A DNA stretch of 64,000 bases. Source: Streptomyces lincolnensis (GTDB taxonomy: Bacteria > Actinomycetota > Actinomycetes > Streptomycetales > Streptomycetaceae). The position numbers and the translations under genes are program-made. The stretch is taken from contig NZ_CP016438.1 of NCBI RefSeq assembly GCF_001685355.1, positions 6,510,001 to 6,574,000 on the forward strand. The letters are read 5' to 3'. This document shows positions 14,711 through 23,032 of this stretch, piece by piece (the first letter of the stretch is position 1; every line of letters starts with the position of its first letter). The notes under the pieces are model-generated. The model was not told the origin of the DNA and did no database searches. It was given only the letters and a program-made list of their open reading frames with translations.

Positions 14711-16273
14711 ATGGCAGTGATGCGTCACCGAAGATCCGCGACTCTCGCCGCGGCGGCCCTGACCGCCGCGCTCGCCGCGAGCCTCGTCTCCGCCCTCCCC
14801 GCCCAGGCCGCCCCGCAGGGCGCCGTCCAGTACGAGGGCGCCGCGAACGCGGTGGCCGACAGCTACATCGTGACCCTCAAGTCCGGCGCCGCCCGCGCCG
14901 GTTCCGCCGAGGGCCGGGCGCTGGCCGCGCGGTACGGCGCCGACATCGAGCGGACGTACGCCAAGGCCCTCAACGGCTACGCGGTCGAGGCCTCGGCCAC
15001 CGAGGCGAAGCGGTTCGCCGCCGACCCGGCCGTCGCCTCCGTCGTACAGAACCGCACCTTCCGCATCCAGGCGACCCAGCCCAACCCGCCCTCCTGGGGC
15101 CTGGACCGCATCGACCAGCGCAACCGCCCGGTCGACAGCTCGTACACCTACCCGGACTCGGCCGGGGCGGGCGTGACCGCGTACGTCATCGACACCGGTG
15201 TCCGCATCACGCACGGCGACTTCGGCGGCCGTGCCTCCTACGGCTACGACGCCATCGACAACGACAACACCGCCCAGGACGGCCACGGCCACGGCACGCA
15301 TGTCGCGGGCACGGTCGCCGGCAACGCCTACGGTGTCGCCAAGAAGGCGAACGTCGTCGGCGTCCGCGTGCTCAACAACTCCGGTCAGGGCACCACCGCC
15401 CAGGTCGTCGCCGGCATCGACTGGGTCGCGGGCAACGCGGTCAAGCCGGCCGTCGCCAACATGTCCCTCGGCGGCCCCGGCGACACCGCGATCGACACCG
15501 CCGTACGCAACGCCATCGCCTCCGGCATCACCTTCGCGGTCGCGGCGGGCAACGAGTCCACCAACGCCTCCACCCGGTCCCCGGCCCGGGTCGCCGAGGC
15601 GATCACGGTCGGCGCCACGACCTCGGGCGACGCCCGCGCGAGCTACTCCAACTACGGCACGGTCCTGGACCTGTTCGCCCCGGGCTCGTCCATCACCTCG
15701 GCCTGGCGCACCAGCGACTCGGCCACCAACACCATCTCCGGTACGTCCATGGCGAGCCCGCACGTCGCCGGAGCGGTCGCGCTGTACCTGGCCGACAACC
15801 CCTCGGCCACGCCCGCCCAGGTCTCCACGGCACTGACCACCGCCGCGACCCCCGGTGTCGTCACCGGCCCGGGCACCGGCTCGCCCAACCGGCTGCTGTA
15901 CGTCGGCGGCGGCACGACCACCCCGCCCGGTCCCCGCTTCGAGAACACCGGGGACCACGCGATCGGCGACAACGCCACGGTCGAGTCCCCGGTGACCGTC
16001 TCCGGCGTCAGCGGCAACGCGCCCTCCGCCCTCGCGGTCGAGGTGCACATCGTCCACACCTACATCGGCGACCTCCAGGTCCAGTTGGTCGCCCCCGACG
16101 GCACGGCGTACACGCTCAAGGGGTACGGCACCGGCGGCAGCGCCGACAACATCGACACCACGTACACGGTGAACGCCTCCTCCGAGCCCGCCAACGGCAC
16201 CTGGCGGCTGCGGGTCGGCGACAACGCGGCACAGGACGTCGGACGCGTCGACGCGTGGGCGCTCCAGTTCTGA
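14711..16273 (+). CDS. Secreted subtilisin-like serine protease (S8) with I9 propeptide and P-domain
   Basis: The 520-residue pre-pro-protein has a Sec signal (RRSATLAAAALTAALAASLVSALPAQA), an inhibitor-I9 propeptide (ADSYIVTLKSG... VASVVQNRTF), and the S8 catalytic domain with the triad Asp161 (VIDTG), His194 (HGHGTHVAG) and Ser346 (GTSMASPHVAG). A C-terminal ~120-residue proprotein-convertase P-like beta domain follows (FENTGDHAIGDNATVESP... DAWALQF). It is exported and autoprocessed; P-domains usually aid stability or substrate contact. ATG 14711 has a strong ggagga; ATG 14720 is a possible alternative. A double hairpin follows the stop. Confidence 0.95.
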   Translation: MAVMRHRRSATLAAAALTAALAASLVSALPAQAAPQGAVQYEGAANAVADSYIVTLKSGAARAGSAEGRALAARYGADIERTYAKALNGYAVEASATEAKRFAADPAVASVVQNRTFRIQATQPNPPSWGLDRIDQRNRPVDSSYTYPDSAGAGVTAYVIDTGVRITHGDFGGRASYGYDAIDNDNTAQDGHGHGTHVAGTVAGNAYGVAKKANVVGVRVLNNSGQGTTAQVVAGIDWVAGNAVKPAVANMSLGGPGDTAIDTAVRNAIASGITFAVAAGNESTNASTRSPARVAEAITVGATTSGDARASYSNYGTVLDLFAPGSSITSAWRTSDSATNTISGTSMASPHVAGAVALYLADNPSATPAQVSTALTTAATPGVVTGPGTGSPNRLLYVGGGTTTPPGPRFENTGDHAIGDNATVESPVTVSGVSGNAPSALAVEVHIVHTYIGDLQVQLVAPDGTAYTLKGYGTGGSADNIDTTYTVNASSEPANGTWRLRVGDNAAQDVGRVDAWALQF

Positions 16274-16297
16274 TCCGGTTCTGATCGCCTTCTGATG

Positions 16298-16360
16298 CAC
16301 CGCCGGCTCCGGCGGTGACCCTCGTCCTCGTGACGGGCTTCGGCCCGCCGCGAGGACGAG
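16298..16360. terminator. Tandem hairpins, terminator of protease gene
   Basis: The first hairpin has arms 16298-16306/16309-16317 (9 bp, 2-nt loop). The second has arms 16321-16330/16351-16360 (10 bp) with an inner cgggc/gcccg stem. Together they make a typical Streptomyces terminator without a T-tract, 25 bp past the protease stop. Confidence 0.8.
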
Positions 16361-16468
16361 GTGCGTTCACGGTCGGCGCTCATGATCGGCGCTCCACCCT
16401 CACCGCAACCGCGCTTACCATGCGCCTGTCATACATCCGTTCCGCCGTCGAACGCAGGAGCACGGCTC

Positions 16469-17602
16469 GTGTCCATACCCCCGCCCCCTGGGGCCCCGCA
16501 GCCGCCGGAGGGGCCGTACCAGCACTACGGCCCGCCCTATCGGACGTGGGGGCAGGGCTACAGCCCGTACACCCGCCCCTCGCCGGTCAACGGGGTCGCC
16601 ATCGCCGCGCTCGTGCTCGGCCTGCTCTGCTTCGTGCCCGCCGCCGGGCTGGTGCTCGGCGTGATCGCGCTGGCGCAGATCAGGAGGAAGGGCCAGAGCG
16701 GGAAGGGGATGGCGATCGCCGGGGCGGTCCTGTCGTCCGTGGGGCTCGCCCTGTGGGTGGTGACGCTCGCGACGGGCGCCGCGTCCGGGATCTGGCGGGA
16801 CGTCAAGGACGGCACGCGCGGCAACGCCTCGTTCTCGCTGGTCGAGGGCGAGTGCTTCGACGTCCCGGGCGACTCGCTGGAGGGCCTCACCTACGACGTC
16901 GACCGGGTGTCCTGCGAGGGCGGGCACGACGGCGAGGTCTTCGGCGCCGTCACGATGAGCGGCGGCTCCGCCTTCCCCGGCGACGACGCCGTCACCGAGG
17001 CCGCCGACGAGAAGTGCACCCCGCTGGAGGAGAAGTACGTCCGGGACAGCTGGGCGCTGGACGGGGTCGACGTGTACTACTTCGGCCCCACCCGGCAGAG
17101 CTGGCGCTGGGGCGACCGCGAGATCGCCTGCATCTTCGGCAACACCGACGACCGCGAGACCCTCACCGGCTCGCTGCGCGTCGACGAGACTAGCCTCGAC
17201 GCGGACCAACTCGCCTTCCTGGACGCGATGGACGCCGTCGACGCCGTGCTGTGGGAGGAGCCCGAGGAGTACCCCGAGGACGACCTGCGGGCCAACCAGG
17301 ACTGGGCCCGGGACGTCCACGGCGTCCTCGGTGAGCAGACCGGGGCCCTGCGCGGGCACACCTGGCGGACCGGAGCCGAACAGCCGGTCGCCGCCCTGGT
17401 GAAGGAGATGGAAGCGGCGCGCAAGGACTGGGCGAAGGCGGCCGACGCCCGCGACTCGAACACCTTCTACACGTCCTCCGCCAACGGTTACGGGTACGTC
17501 GACGGTCCCACCACGGTCACCGCACGCAGGGCCCTGGGCCTGGCCACCACCCCGCCCTCGGACGAGGACTACGGCTCGGGCGGCGACAACCTGAATGTGT
17601 AA
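16469..17602 (+). CDS. DUF4190 / septum-formation-domain membrane protein
   Basis: The 377-residue protein has a Pro/Gly/Tyr-rich cytoplasmic N-terminus, then two membrane helices (about residues 40-62 and 75-100: VAIAALVLGLLCFVPAAGLVLG... GAVLSSVGLALWVVTLATG) forming a DUF4190 module. An extracytoplasmic region follows that begins GECFDVPGDSLEGLTYDVDRVSCEGGHDGEVFG, the conserved Cys-containing pattern of the 'septum formation' family; the C-terminus is acidic. GTG 16469 follows caggag with an 8-base spacer. The function is unknown; relatives occur widely in actinobacteria. Confidence 0.85.
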   Translation: MSIPPPPGAPQPPEGPYQHYGPPYRTWGQGYSPYTRPSPVNGVAIAALVLGLLCFVPAAGLVLGVIALAQIRRKGQSGKGMAIAGAVLSSVGLALWVVTLATGAASGIWRDVKDGTRGNASFSLVEGECFDVPGDSLEGLTYDVDRVSCEGGHDGEVFGAVTMSGGSAFPGDDAVTEAADEKCTPLEEKYVRDSWALDGVDVYYFGPTRQSWRWGDREIACIFGNTDDRETLTGSLRVDETSLDADQLAFLDAMDAVDAVLWEEPEEYPEDDLRANQDWARDVHGVLGEQTGALRGHTWRTGAEQPVAALVKEMEAARKDWAKAADARDSNTFYTSSANGYGYVDGPTTVTARRALGLATTPPSDEDYGSGGDNLNV

Positions 17603-17783
17603 GGCCTGAATGTACAGGGGCGGCTCAATGTGTAAGAGCGGCTCTATACGGAGAGAAAGTGCCTGCGTAAAGCCCTTCACGGGTACAAGTCATCACATCG
17701 AGTGATTCTCTGGCCTTTGCTTGCATGGCGGAACCCACGGTTGCCAGGCTGTTGCTGTCTGTACAACCTGATGGGAGCGGCCA
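17603..17783 (+). promoter_or_regulatory. Upstream region of GntR gene
   Basis: The 181-bp spacer is less GC-rich than its surroundings (…aagtcatcacatcgagtgattc…). It carries ctgcgtaaag at 17663-17672, a 10-mer also present upstream of the SPOR-like gene (18797-18806), possibly a shared promoter or operator element. The RBS gggag lies at 17773-17777. Confidence 0.35.
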
Positions 17784-18536
17784 GTGACATTCGGTGAGCA
17801 GCCGGCGTACCTGCGCGTCGCCGGGGATCTCCGCAAGAAGATCGTCGACGGTTCGCTGCCACCGCACACCCGCCTTCCGTCCCAGGCCAGGATCCGCGAG
17901 GAGTACGGCGTCTCGGACACGGTGGCGCTGGAGGCGCGCAAGGTGCTCATGGCCGAGGGGCTGGTCGAGGGCCGTTCCGGCTCCGGGACCTATGTGCGTG
18001 AGCGGCCCGTGCCCCGCCGTGTCGCGCGCTCCGGGTACCGGCCGGTCAACGGCGCCACCCCCTTTCGGCAGGAGCAGGCCGACGGCGAGGCGCGCGGCAC
18101 CTGGGAGTCCAGCAGCGAACAGGCCGAGGCGAGCGTGGCCGTCGCCGAGCGGCTCGACATCCGGCCCGGCGACCGTGTGATGTGCACCCGGTACGTCTTC
18201 CGGGACGCCGGCGAGGTCATGATGCTCTCCACGTCCTGGGAGCCCCTCGCCGTCACCGGCCGCACTCCCGTGATGCTGCCCGAGGAGGGTCCGCTCGGCG
18301 GTATGGGCGTAGTCGAGCGCATGGCCGCCATCGACGTGATCGTGGACAACGTCACCGAGGAGGTCGGTGCCCGCCCCGGCCTCGCGGAGGAACTCCTCGC
18401 CCTCGGCGGTGTCCCCGGCCATGTCGTGCTGGTCGTCCAGCGCACGTACTACGCCTCGGGCCGCCCGGTGGAGACGGCCGACGTGGTGATCCCGGCCGAC
18501 CGGTACCGGGTCGCCTACCACCTGCCGGTGAAGTAG
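17784..18536 (+). CDS. GntR-family transcriptional regulator with UTRA domain
   Basis: The 250-residue protein has a GntR winged helix (residues ~8-75: YLRVAGDLRKKIVDGSLPPHTRLPSQARIREEYGVSDTVALEARKVL... SGSGTYV) and a C-terminal UTRA ligand-binding domain (from ~100, VAERLDIRPGDRV... VVIPADRYRVAYHL). Such HutC-type regulators bind a sugar phosphate, amino acid or similar effector. GTG 17784 has gggagcg at 17773. No enzyme operon is adjacent, so the target is unclear; autoregulation is possible. Confidence 0.92.
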   Translation: MTFGEQPAYLRVAGDLRKKIVDGSLPPHTRLPSQARIREEYGVSDTVALEARKVLMAEGLVEGRSGSGTYVRERPVPRRVARSGYRPVNGATPFRQEQADGEARGTWESSSEQAEASVAVAERLDIRPGDRVMCTRYVFRDAGEVMMLSTSWEPLAVTGRTPVMLPEEGPLGGMGVVERMAAIDVIVDNVTEEVGARPGLAEELLALGGVPGHVVLVVQRTYYASGRPVETADVVIPADRYRVAYHLPVK

Positions 18537-18895
18537 GCCGCTTGCCGGTGACGGGGCGTGCGCCTTCGTCCCGGCGGCGCACGCCCTCAAGGCACTTGCC
18601 TCGGGCGAAGGCCCAACGGGCGCCCGCGGACGCTGCGTTGGTATCCGGCCGTTCTCGCAGGTCGACATGGCTGCCCGGGGCGCCCCGCTGACCGGATGCG
18701 TCGACATGTCCCGGGGGCGCGTTCGGCGATGCACGCCCCCCAATGGGCCGGTCCGTCCTGGCTGGTTGCGTACCTCTTTGTGAAAAGCCGTGTTCGCTGC
18801 GTAAAGGTTGGGCGTAGGCTCGGGCATATGCGCATTGCGGTTTCCTTATCGGGTGGGGCGCGGCACTCGTCGCGGACGGGAAGTGGAGGGGCGCG
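18537..18895. promoter_or_regulatory. 359-bp intergenic: GntR terminator and promoter region of small SPOR-like gene
   Basis: A perfect 11-bp inverted repeat (18554-18564/18576-18586) right after the GntR stop is a probable terminator. The second half (from ~18770) is relatively AT-rich (…tttgtgaaaagccg…, ctgcgtaaag at 18797-18806, catatgcgcattgcgg) and is a promoter candidate for the gene at 18896. I see no convincing ORF in between. Confidence 0.5.
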
Positions 18896-19087
18896 ATGAA
18901 CGACGGCACGATCACTCTTCCCTGGCTCGTCATACGGCAGGACGACAACGGCAACCGCTACCGCGTGGGCCGGTACGCGACCCGGGCCGAGGCCCAGAAG
19001 ATCGCGGACAGCCTCGACGGTCGCGGCCACAAGCAGCTCTACTGGGTCGAGCGGATAGGCCAGAACGGAACCGGCGCCGTCGACTGA
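18896..19087 (+). CDS. Small SPOR-like domain protein
   Basis: A 63-residue basic protein ([18 protein letters not shown]... [11 protein letters not shown]... [10 protein letters not shown]) whose beta-alpha-beta pattern, with [16 protein letters not shown], looks like half of an SPOR repeat. SPOR modules bind denuded peptidoglycan in larger proteins, but this one has no signal peptide and is probably cytoplasmic. ATG 18896 follows ggagggg. It is a conserved small protein of Streptomyces of unknown role. Confidence 0.75.
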   Translation: MNDGTITLPWLVIRQDDNGNRYRVGRYATRAEAQKIADSLDGRGHKQLYWVERIGQNGTGAVD

Positions 19088-19121
19088 TCGCCGGTGCCCG
19101 CGCTCCCGTAGGCTCCGGCGC

Positions 19122-19529
19122 ATGACGGAACGGATCGTGGTGGGGGCCGCCCTGATCGAGGGCGGCCGCGTGCTCGCCGCGCGGCGCAGTGCGCCTGCCG
19201 AGCTGGCCGGGCGCTGGGAGTTGCCCGGGGGCAAGGTCGAGCCGGGCGAGACGCCGGACGCCGCGCTGGTGCGGGAGCTGCGGGAAGAACTCGGCGTCGA
19301 CGCCGAGGTCGGTGAGCGCGTACCGGGACAGTGGGCGCTGCGGCCGCCGTACGTGCTGTGGGTGTGGACCGCGCGGTTGCTTCCCGGGTCCGCCGAGCCG
19401 AAGCCGCTTCAGGATCATGACGAGCTGCGGTGGCTTTCCCTGCGGGAGCTCTGGGACGTGCGATGGCTGGAGCAGGATGTGGCCGCGGTGCGTGAGGTGG
19501 CTGTGCGGTTGGGGCCGGGGAGTGCCTGA
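19122..19529 (+). CDS. Nudix hydrolase (MutT-like)
   Basis: A 135-residue Nudix protein with the full box [24 protein letters not shown] (Gx5Ex7REUxEExGU). The N-terminus [19 protein letters not shown] and a WELPGGK entry are typical of MutT/8-oxo-dGTP or CTP pyrophosphatase-like enzymes that clean oxidised nucleotides. It starts 34 bp after the SPOR-like gene and may be in its operon. A small cccc-gaa-gggg hairpin lies after the stop near 19548. Confidence 0.92.
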   Translation: MTERIVVGAALIEGGRVLAARRSAPAELAGRWELPGGKVEPGETPDAALVRELREELGVDAEVGERVPGQWALRPPYVLWVWTARLLPGSAEPKPLQDHDELRWLSLRELWDVRWLEQDVAAVREVAVRLGPGSA

Positions 19530-19652
19530 GCGTCGGCCAGGAGCCCCGCGCCCCCGAAGGGGGTCGCACTTCCCCCGTTTTTCAACGTCACGTACGCCGT
19601 TTGTGCCACAGTGCGCTGCCCGGGGCGGTAATGCCTCCGTGATATCGGGTAT

Positions 19653-20111
19653 GTGCCCATTAACCCCAAGAAACCGGACATGGGTGAGTGGCTGGCCCGG
19701 GATGTGATCGGCGTGACCGACGGCGAAGGCGACTGCGCCGGGTGGAGTTTCCCCGCGGACCCGGGGGCCGTGCGGGCGGCGCGGAACGCGGTGCGGCAGC
19801 AGCTGGGCGTGTGGGGGCTGGACGGTCTGGCCGACCTCGCGGTCCTGCTGGTCAGTGAGTTGGTGACCAACTCGCTGCGGCACGCCAGCGGCCCGATCGG
19901 GGTCCGGCTGGTGCGGCCCGCGGGCCTGGACCGGGTGCTGCTGGTGGAGGTCTCCGACCCGCTGCCGGATCCGCCCCGCGAGCGGGCCGCGCGTCCCGAC
20001 GACGAGAGTGGCCGCGGACTGCACCTGGTGGCGCACTCCTCCCGCCGGTGGGGCACCCGCCCCGGGGCGGCGGGCAAGACGGTGTGGTTCGAGCTCGGGG
20101 TGCCCGAATGA
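19653..20111 (+). CDS. Anti-sigma-factor-type ATP-binding protein (RsbW-like HATPase)
   Basis: The 152-residue HATPase_c_2 protein has a GHKL N-box LLVSELVTNSLRHA, a G1-like DDESGRGLHLV and the ending GKTVWFEL. Streptomyces has dozens of these kinases, which phosphorylate anti-anti-sigma factors or bind sigma factors. Start GTG 19653 is tentative; ATG at 19680 (MGEWLARD) is an alternative. Its signature blocks closely resemble the C-terminal kinase domain of the SpoIIE protein encoded just downstream, so the two may share a partner. Confidence 0.85.
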   Translation: MPINPKKPDMGEWLARDVIGVTDGEGDCAGWSFPADPGAVRAARNAVRQQLGVWGLDGLADLAVLLVSELVTNSLRHASGPIGVRLVRPAGLDRVLLVEVSDPLPDPPRERAARPDDESGRGLHLVAHSSRRWGTRPGAAGKTVWFELGVPE

Positions 20112-20403
20112 GATCGGAAGGGTGCCCGAATGGGACCGGAGTGGAGGACGAGTCGGGACTGTACGGGTGGGGTCTCGCTGTCCACCGGCTGGTTCAGGCC
20201 AGTGGCGGTTGTCGACACGGGTGATTCGACGAGGTGTCCGCTGGTTAGAAGACTGTAGGTGTTGTCACGGTCCGGTCCAAAAACCATCGGGACCGTGCTG
20301 TGATCGTGAACACCGTGTTGTGCGGCGCCGTAGTGCTGGATACTGCGGGCAGCCGCCCCCGGTGACCGGTGCCGGACGCGGTGAGCTGGAGGGGACGGTT
20401 CGC
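20112..20403 (+). promoter_or_regulatory. Leader region of SpoIIE-type gene with inverted repeat
   Basis: The 292-bp spacer contains the inverted repeat cacggtcc (20266-20273) / ggaccgtg (20290-20297) around an A-rich 16-nt centre, within a comparatively AT-rich zone (20255-20330). It is a candidate operator or promoter of the phosphatase gene. The RBS ggagggg is at 20389-20395. Confidence 0.45.
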
Positions 20404-23028
20404 GTGAGCGAGATACCAGCGAAGGCCACGGAGTCTCAGGACCCGTCGGACGGCGCGAGGACGGAGGCCGAGGGTGATGTCGTGCCAGGGATCCGTCCCG
20501 ACGACGCGCCGCCCGGGGACGCCATGTGGCAGAGCAGTCCGCCCGGCTCCATCTACGACTACATCAAGGTCGCGTCCTTCTCCATCGGCCCCGACGGGCT
20601 GGTGGACCAGTGGAGCCTGCGCGCCGAGCAGCTCTTCGGTATCCGCGCGGACCGTGCCGTCGGCATGGACCCCATCGCGGCGTTCATCGACCCCGATCTG
20701 AGGGCGCGCGGCCACCGCAAGATGGCGGAGATCCTCGACGGCCGCGAATGGACCGGCGTGGTCCCCTTCCGGGCTCCGGGCGCGACGGCCGGCGACAGTG
20801 GCCGGCAGGGCCTCGCGGAGGTCTACGTCATGCCGACGCGGACCGAGGAGGGGGAGAAGGCCGCGGTCTGCATCGTCGTCGATGTGAGAACTCTGCGAAG
20901 CATCGAGACCGACCTGGCCGCCTCGCAGTCCATTTTCGGCCAATCTCCTTTCGGGTTCGTGCTGATCGACCCCGATCTGCGGGTGCGCCGCGCCAACGAG
21001 CGGTTCGCCTCGATCTTCGGCGGCACCCCCGACGACCACCGCGGCCGGACCGTCCACGACTACCTGCCGCGTCCGGAGGCCGAGCGGGTCGCCGCGACCC
21101 TGCGCCGGGTCCTGGAGACCGGCAACTCCATCACGGACATGCATGTCACGGGCTTCGTGCCGGACTCCGAGGAGCGCCGCCACTGGTCCGTCAACCTCTA
21201 CCGGGTGCACAGCGGTTCCGGCCGCCCCATCGGCATCGCCTGGCTCGGCCTCGACGTCACCGCCCGTCGCGCCGCCGCCCGCGAGGCCGCCGCCGCCCGG
21301 CGCAATCTCGCCCTCCTGAACGAGGCCGGCGCCCGCATCGGCAACTCCCTCGACCTGGAGACCACCGCCCGCGAACTCCTCGACGTCGTCGTCCCCGGCT
21401 TCTGCGACCTCGCCACCGTCGACCTCTACCAGGGGCTGCTGGCCGGCGACGAGACCCCGCCGGGCCTCGCCGACGGCAGCGCGGAACTGCGCCGGGTCGC
21501 CTTCGCCAGTGCCGTCTCCGACGCGCCCTTCGCCGGCTCGGGCAAGCCGGTCGCGGTCGGCGCGGTCCACCACTACCCCTTCAACTCGCCCTGCGCGGAC
21601 GCCCTGCGCACGGCCCGCCCCCGGCACATCCCCGGCGAGGAGGGCGGCCTCGTGCAGTCCACCCTCGCCGTGCCGATGGTCGCCCACGACACCGTCGTAG
21701 GACTCGCGCAGTTCGCGCGGACCAAGGGCAGTGAGCCGTTCGGGGACCGGGACCAGGCGCTGGCGGTGGAGCTGGCGGCGCGGGCGGCGGTGTGCATCGA
21801 CAACGCGCGGCTGTACCGGCGGGAGCACGAGCGGGCGCTGATCCTCCAGCGGTCCCTGCTGCCCCCGGGCGACCCGGTGGCCTCGGGCCTGGACATCGCC
21901 TGCCGCTATCTGCCGGGCGACTCCTCCGCCGACCGGCCCAGCGAGGTGGGCGGCGACTGGTTCGACGTGATCGAACTGCCCGGCCACCGCACGGCGTTGG
22001 TCGTCGGCGATGTGATGGGGCGCGGGCTGCGCGCCGCGGTCGCGATGGGCGAACTCCGGTCCGCCGTGCGCACCCTGGCCCTCCTCGACCTCGAACCGGC
22101 CGAGGTGCTCAGCGCGTTGGACGAGATCGCGCGCGGCCTCGGCGCCCCCGGCGGTGTGCAGCAGGCCACCCGTGCGGCCCGCCGCCCGCGCGAGGCCGAC
22201 CTGTCCGAGGTGTACCTCGCCACCTGTGTGTACGCGGTCTACGACTCGGTGACCAGGCGCTGCACCTTCGCCAACGCCGGCCATCTGCCGCCGGTGCTGG
22301 TGGAACCCGGCGAGGACGCCCTCATGCTGGACGTGCCGCCGGGGATGCCGCTCGGCGTCGGCGGGGAGCCCTTCGAGGAGGTCGAGGTCGAACTTCCCGA
22401 GGGCGCTCTGCTCGCGCTCTACACGGATGGACTGGTCGAAAGCCGCGATCACCCCCTCGACGAGGGCCTCCAGGCGTTCGTCGGCGCGCTCACCGACCCC
22501 TCCCGCCCCCTGGAGGACGTCTGCGACCACGTCCTCAACACCCTCGACACCCACCACGGCGAGGACGACATCGCCCTGCTCATGGCGCGGGTCCAGGGCC
22601 TGCCCGCCGACTCGGTCGGCGACTGGACCCTGCCGCGCGAGCCGCGCAGCGTGGGCCGGGCCCGTGAATACGCGCGCGGCCAGCTGATCAGCTGGGGCCT
22701 GGAACCCCTCGTCGACACCACCGAGTTGCTGGTCAGCGAGCTGGTGACGAATGCCCTGCGGTACGGCGAGGGCGACATACGCCTGCGGCTCCTGCTGGAC
22801 CGCACCCTGGTCTGCGAGGTCTGGGACTCCGGCCTGGTCCAGCCGCGCCGCCGCCGCGCCCGCGACACGGACGAGGGCGGCCGCGGCCTGCAACTCGTCG
22901 GTCTGCTCAGCGCGGCCTGGGGCTCCCGCCGGACGCCTCGCGGCAAGACGGTGTGGTTCGAACTCCCGCTCCCGGACGGCGAGAACGGCCTGGCGGATCC
23001 GGCGGAGGCGCTGCTCAGCCTGTTCTGA
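20404..23028 (+). CDS. PAS-PAS-GAF-SpoIIE (PP2C) phosphatase with C-terminal anti-sigma kinase domain
   Basis: The 874-residue soluble signalling protein has PAS1 (~45-150, IYDYIKVASFSIGPDGLVDQWS), PAS2 (~175-295), GAF (~300-460, LDLETTARELLDVVVPGFCDLA), a PP2C/SpoIIE phosphatase (~480-720: GGDWFDV, VVGDVMGRG, LYTDGLVESR metal-binding Asp motifs) and a C-terminal RsbW-like HATPase (LLVSELVTNALRYG, GGRGLQLV, GKTVWFELPLP). It combines the opposing dephosphorylating and phosphorylating activities toward anti-anti-sigma proteins in one chain, gated by PAS/GAF sensing. GTG 20404 follows ggagggg; the frame extends upstream but lacks domains. The stop is 5 bp from the convergent gene's stop. Confidence 0.93.
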   Translation: MSEIPAKATESQDPSDGARTEAEGDVVPGIRPDDAPPGDAMWQSSPPGSIYDYIKVASFSIGPDGLVDQWSLRAEQLFGIRADRAVGMDPIAAFIDPDLRARGHRKMAEILDGREWTGVVPFRAPGATAGDSGRQGLAEVYVMPTRTEEGEKAAVCIVVDVRTLRSIETDLAASQSIFGQSPFGFVLIDPDLRVRRANERFASIFGGTPDDHRGRTVHDYLPRPEAERVAATLRRVLETGNSITDMHVTGFVPDSEERRHWSVNLYRVHSGSGRPIGIAWLGLDVTARRAAAREAAAARRNLALLNEAGARIGNSLDLETTARELLDVVVPGFCDLATVDLYQGLLAGDETPPGLADGSAELRRVAFASAVSDAPFAGSGKPVAVGAVHHYPFNSPCADALRTARPRHIPGEEGGLVQSTLAVPMVAHDTVVGLAQFARTKGSEPFGDRDQALAVELAARAAVCIDNARLYRREHERALILQRSLLPPGDPVASGLDIACRYLPGDSSADRPSEVGGDWFDVIELPGHRTALVVGDVMGRGLRAAVAMGELRSAVRTLALLDLEPAEVLSALDEIARGLGAPGGVQQATRAARRPREADLSEVYLATCVYAVYDSVTRRCTFANAGHLPPVLVEPGEDALMLDVPPGMPLGVGGEPFEEVEVELPEGALLALYTDGLVESRDHPLDEGLQAFVGALTDPSRPLEDVCDHVLNTLDTHHGEDDIALLMARVQGLPADSVGDWTLPREPRSVGRAREYARGQLISWGLEPLVDTTELLVSELVTNALRYGEGDIRLRLLLDRTLVCEVWDSGLVQPRRRRARDTDEGGRGLQLVGLLSAAWGSRRTPRGKTVWFELPLPDGENGLADPAEALLSLF

Positions 23029-23032
23029 CGCC

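Noticed and set aside
13748..16300. Minus-strand 850-codon frame across helicase end and protease
   Set aside because: It spans two well-supported plus-strand genes and gives an Arg/Val/Gly-biased translation typical of a shadow frame.
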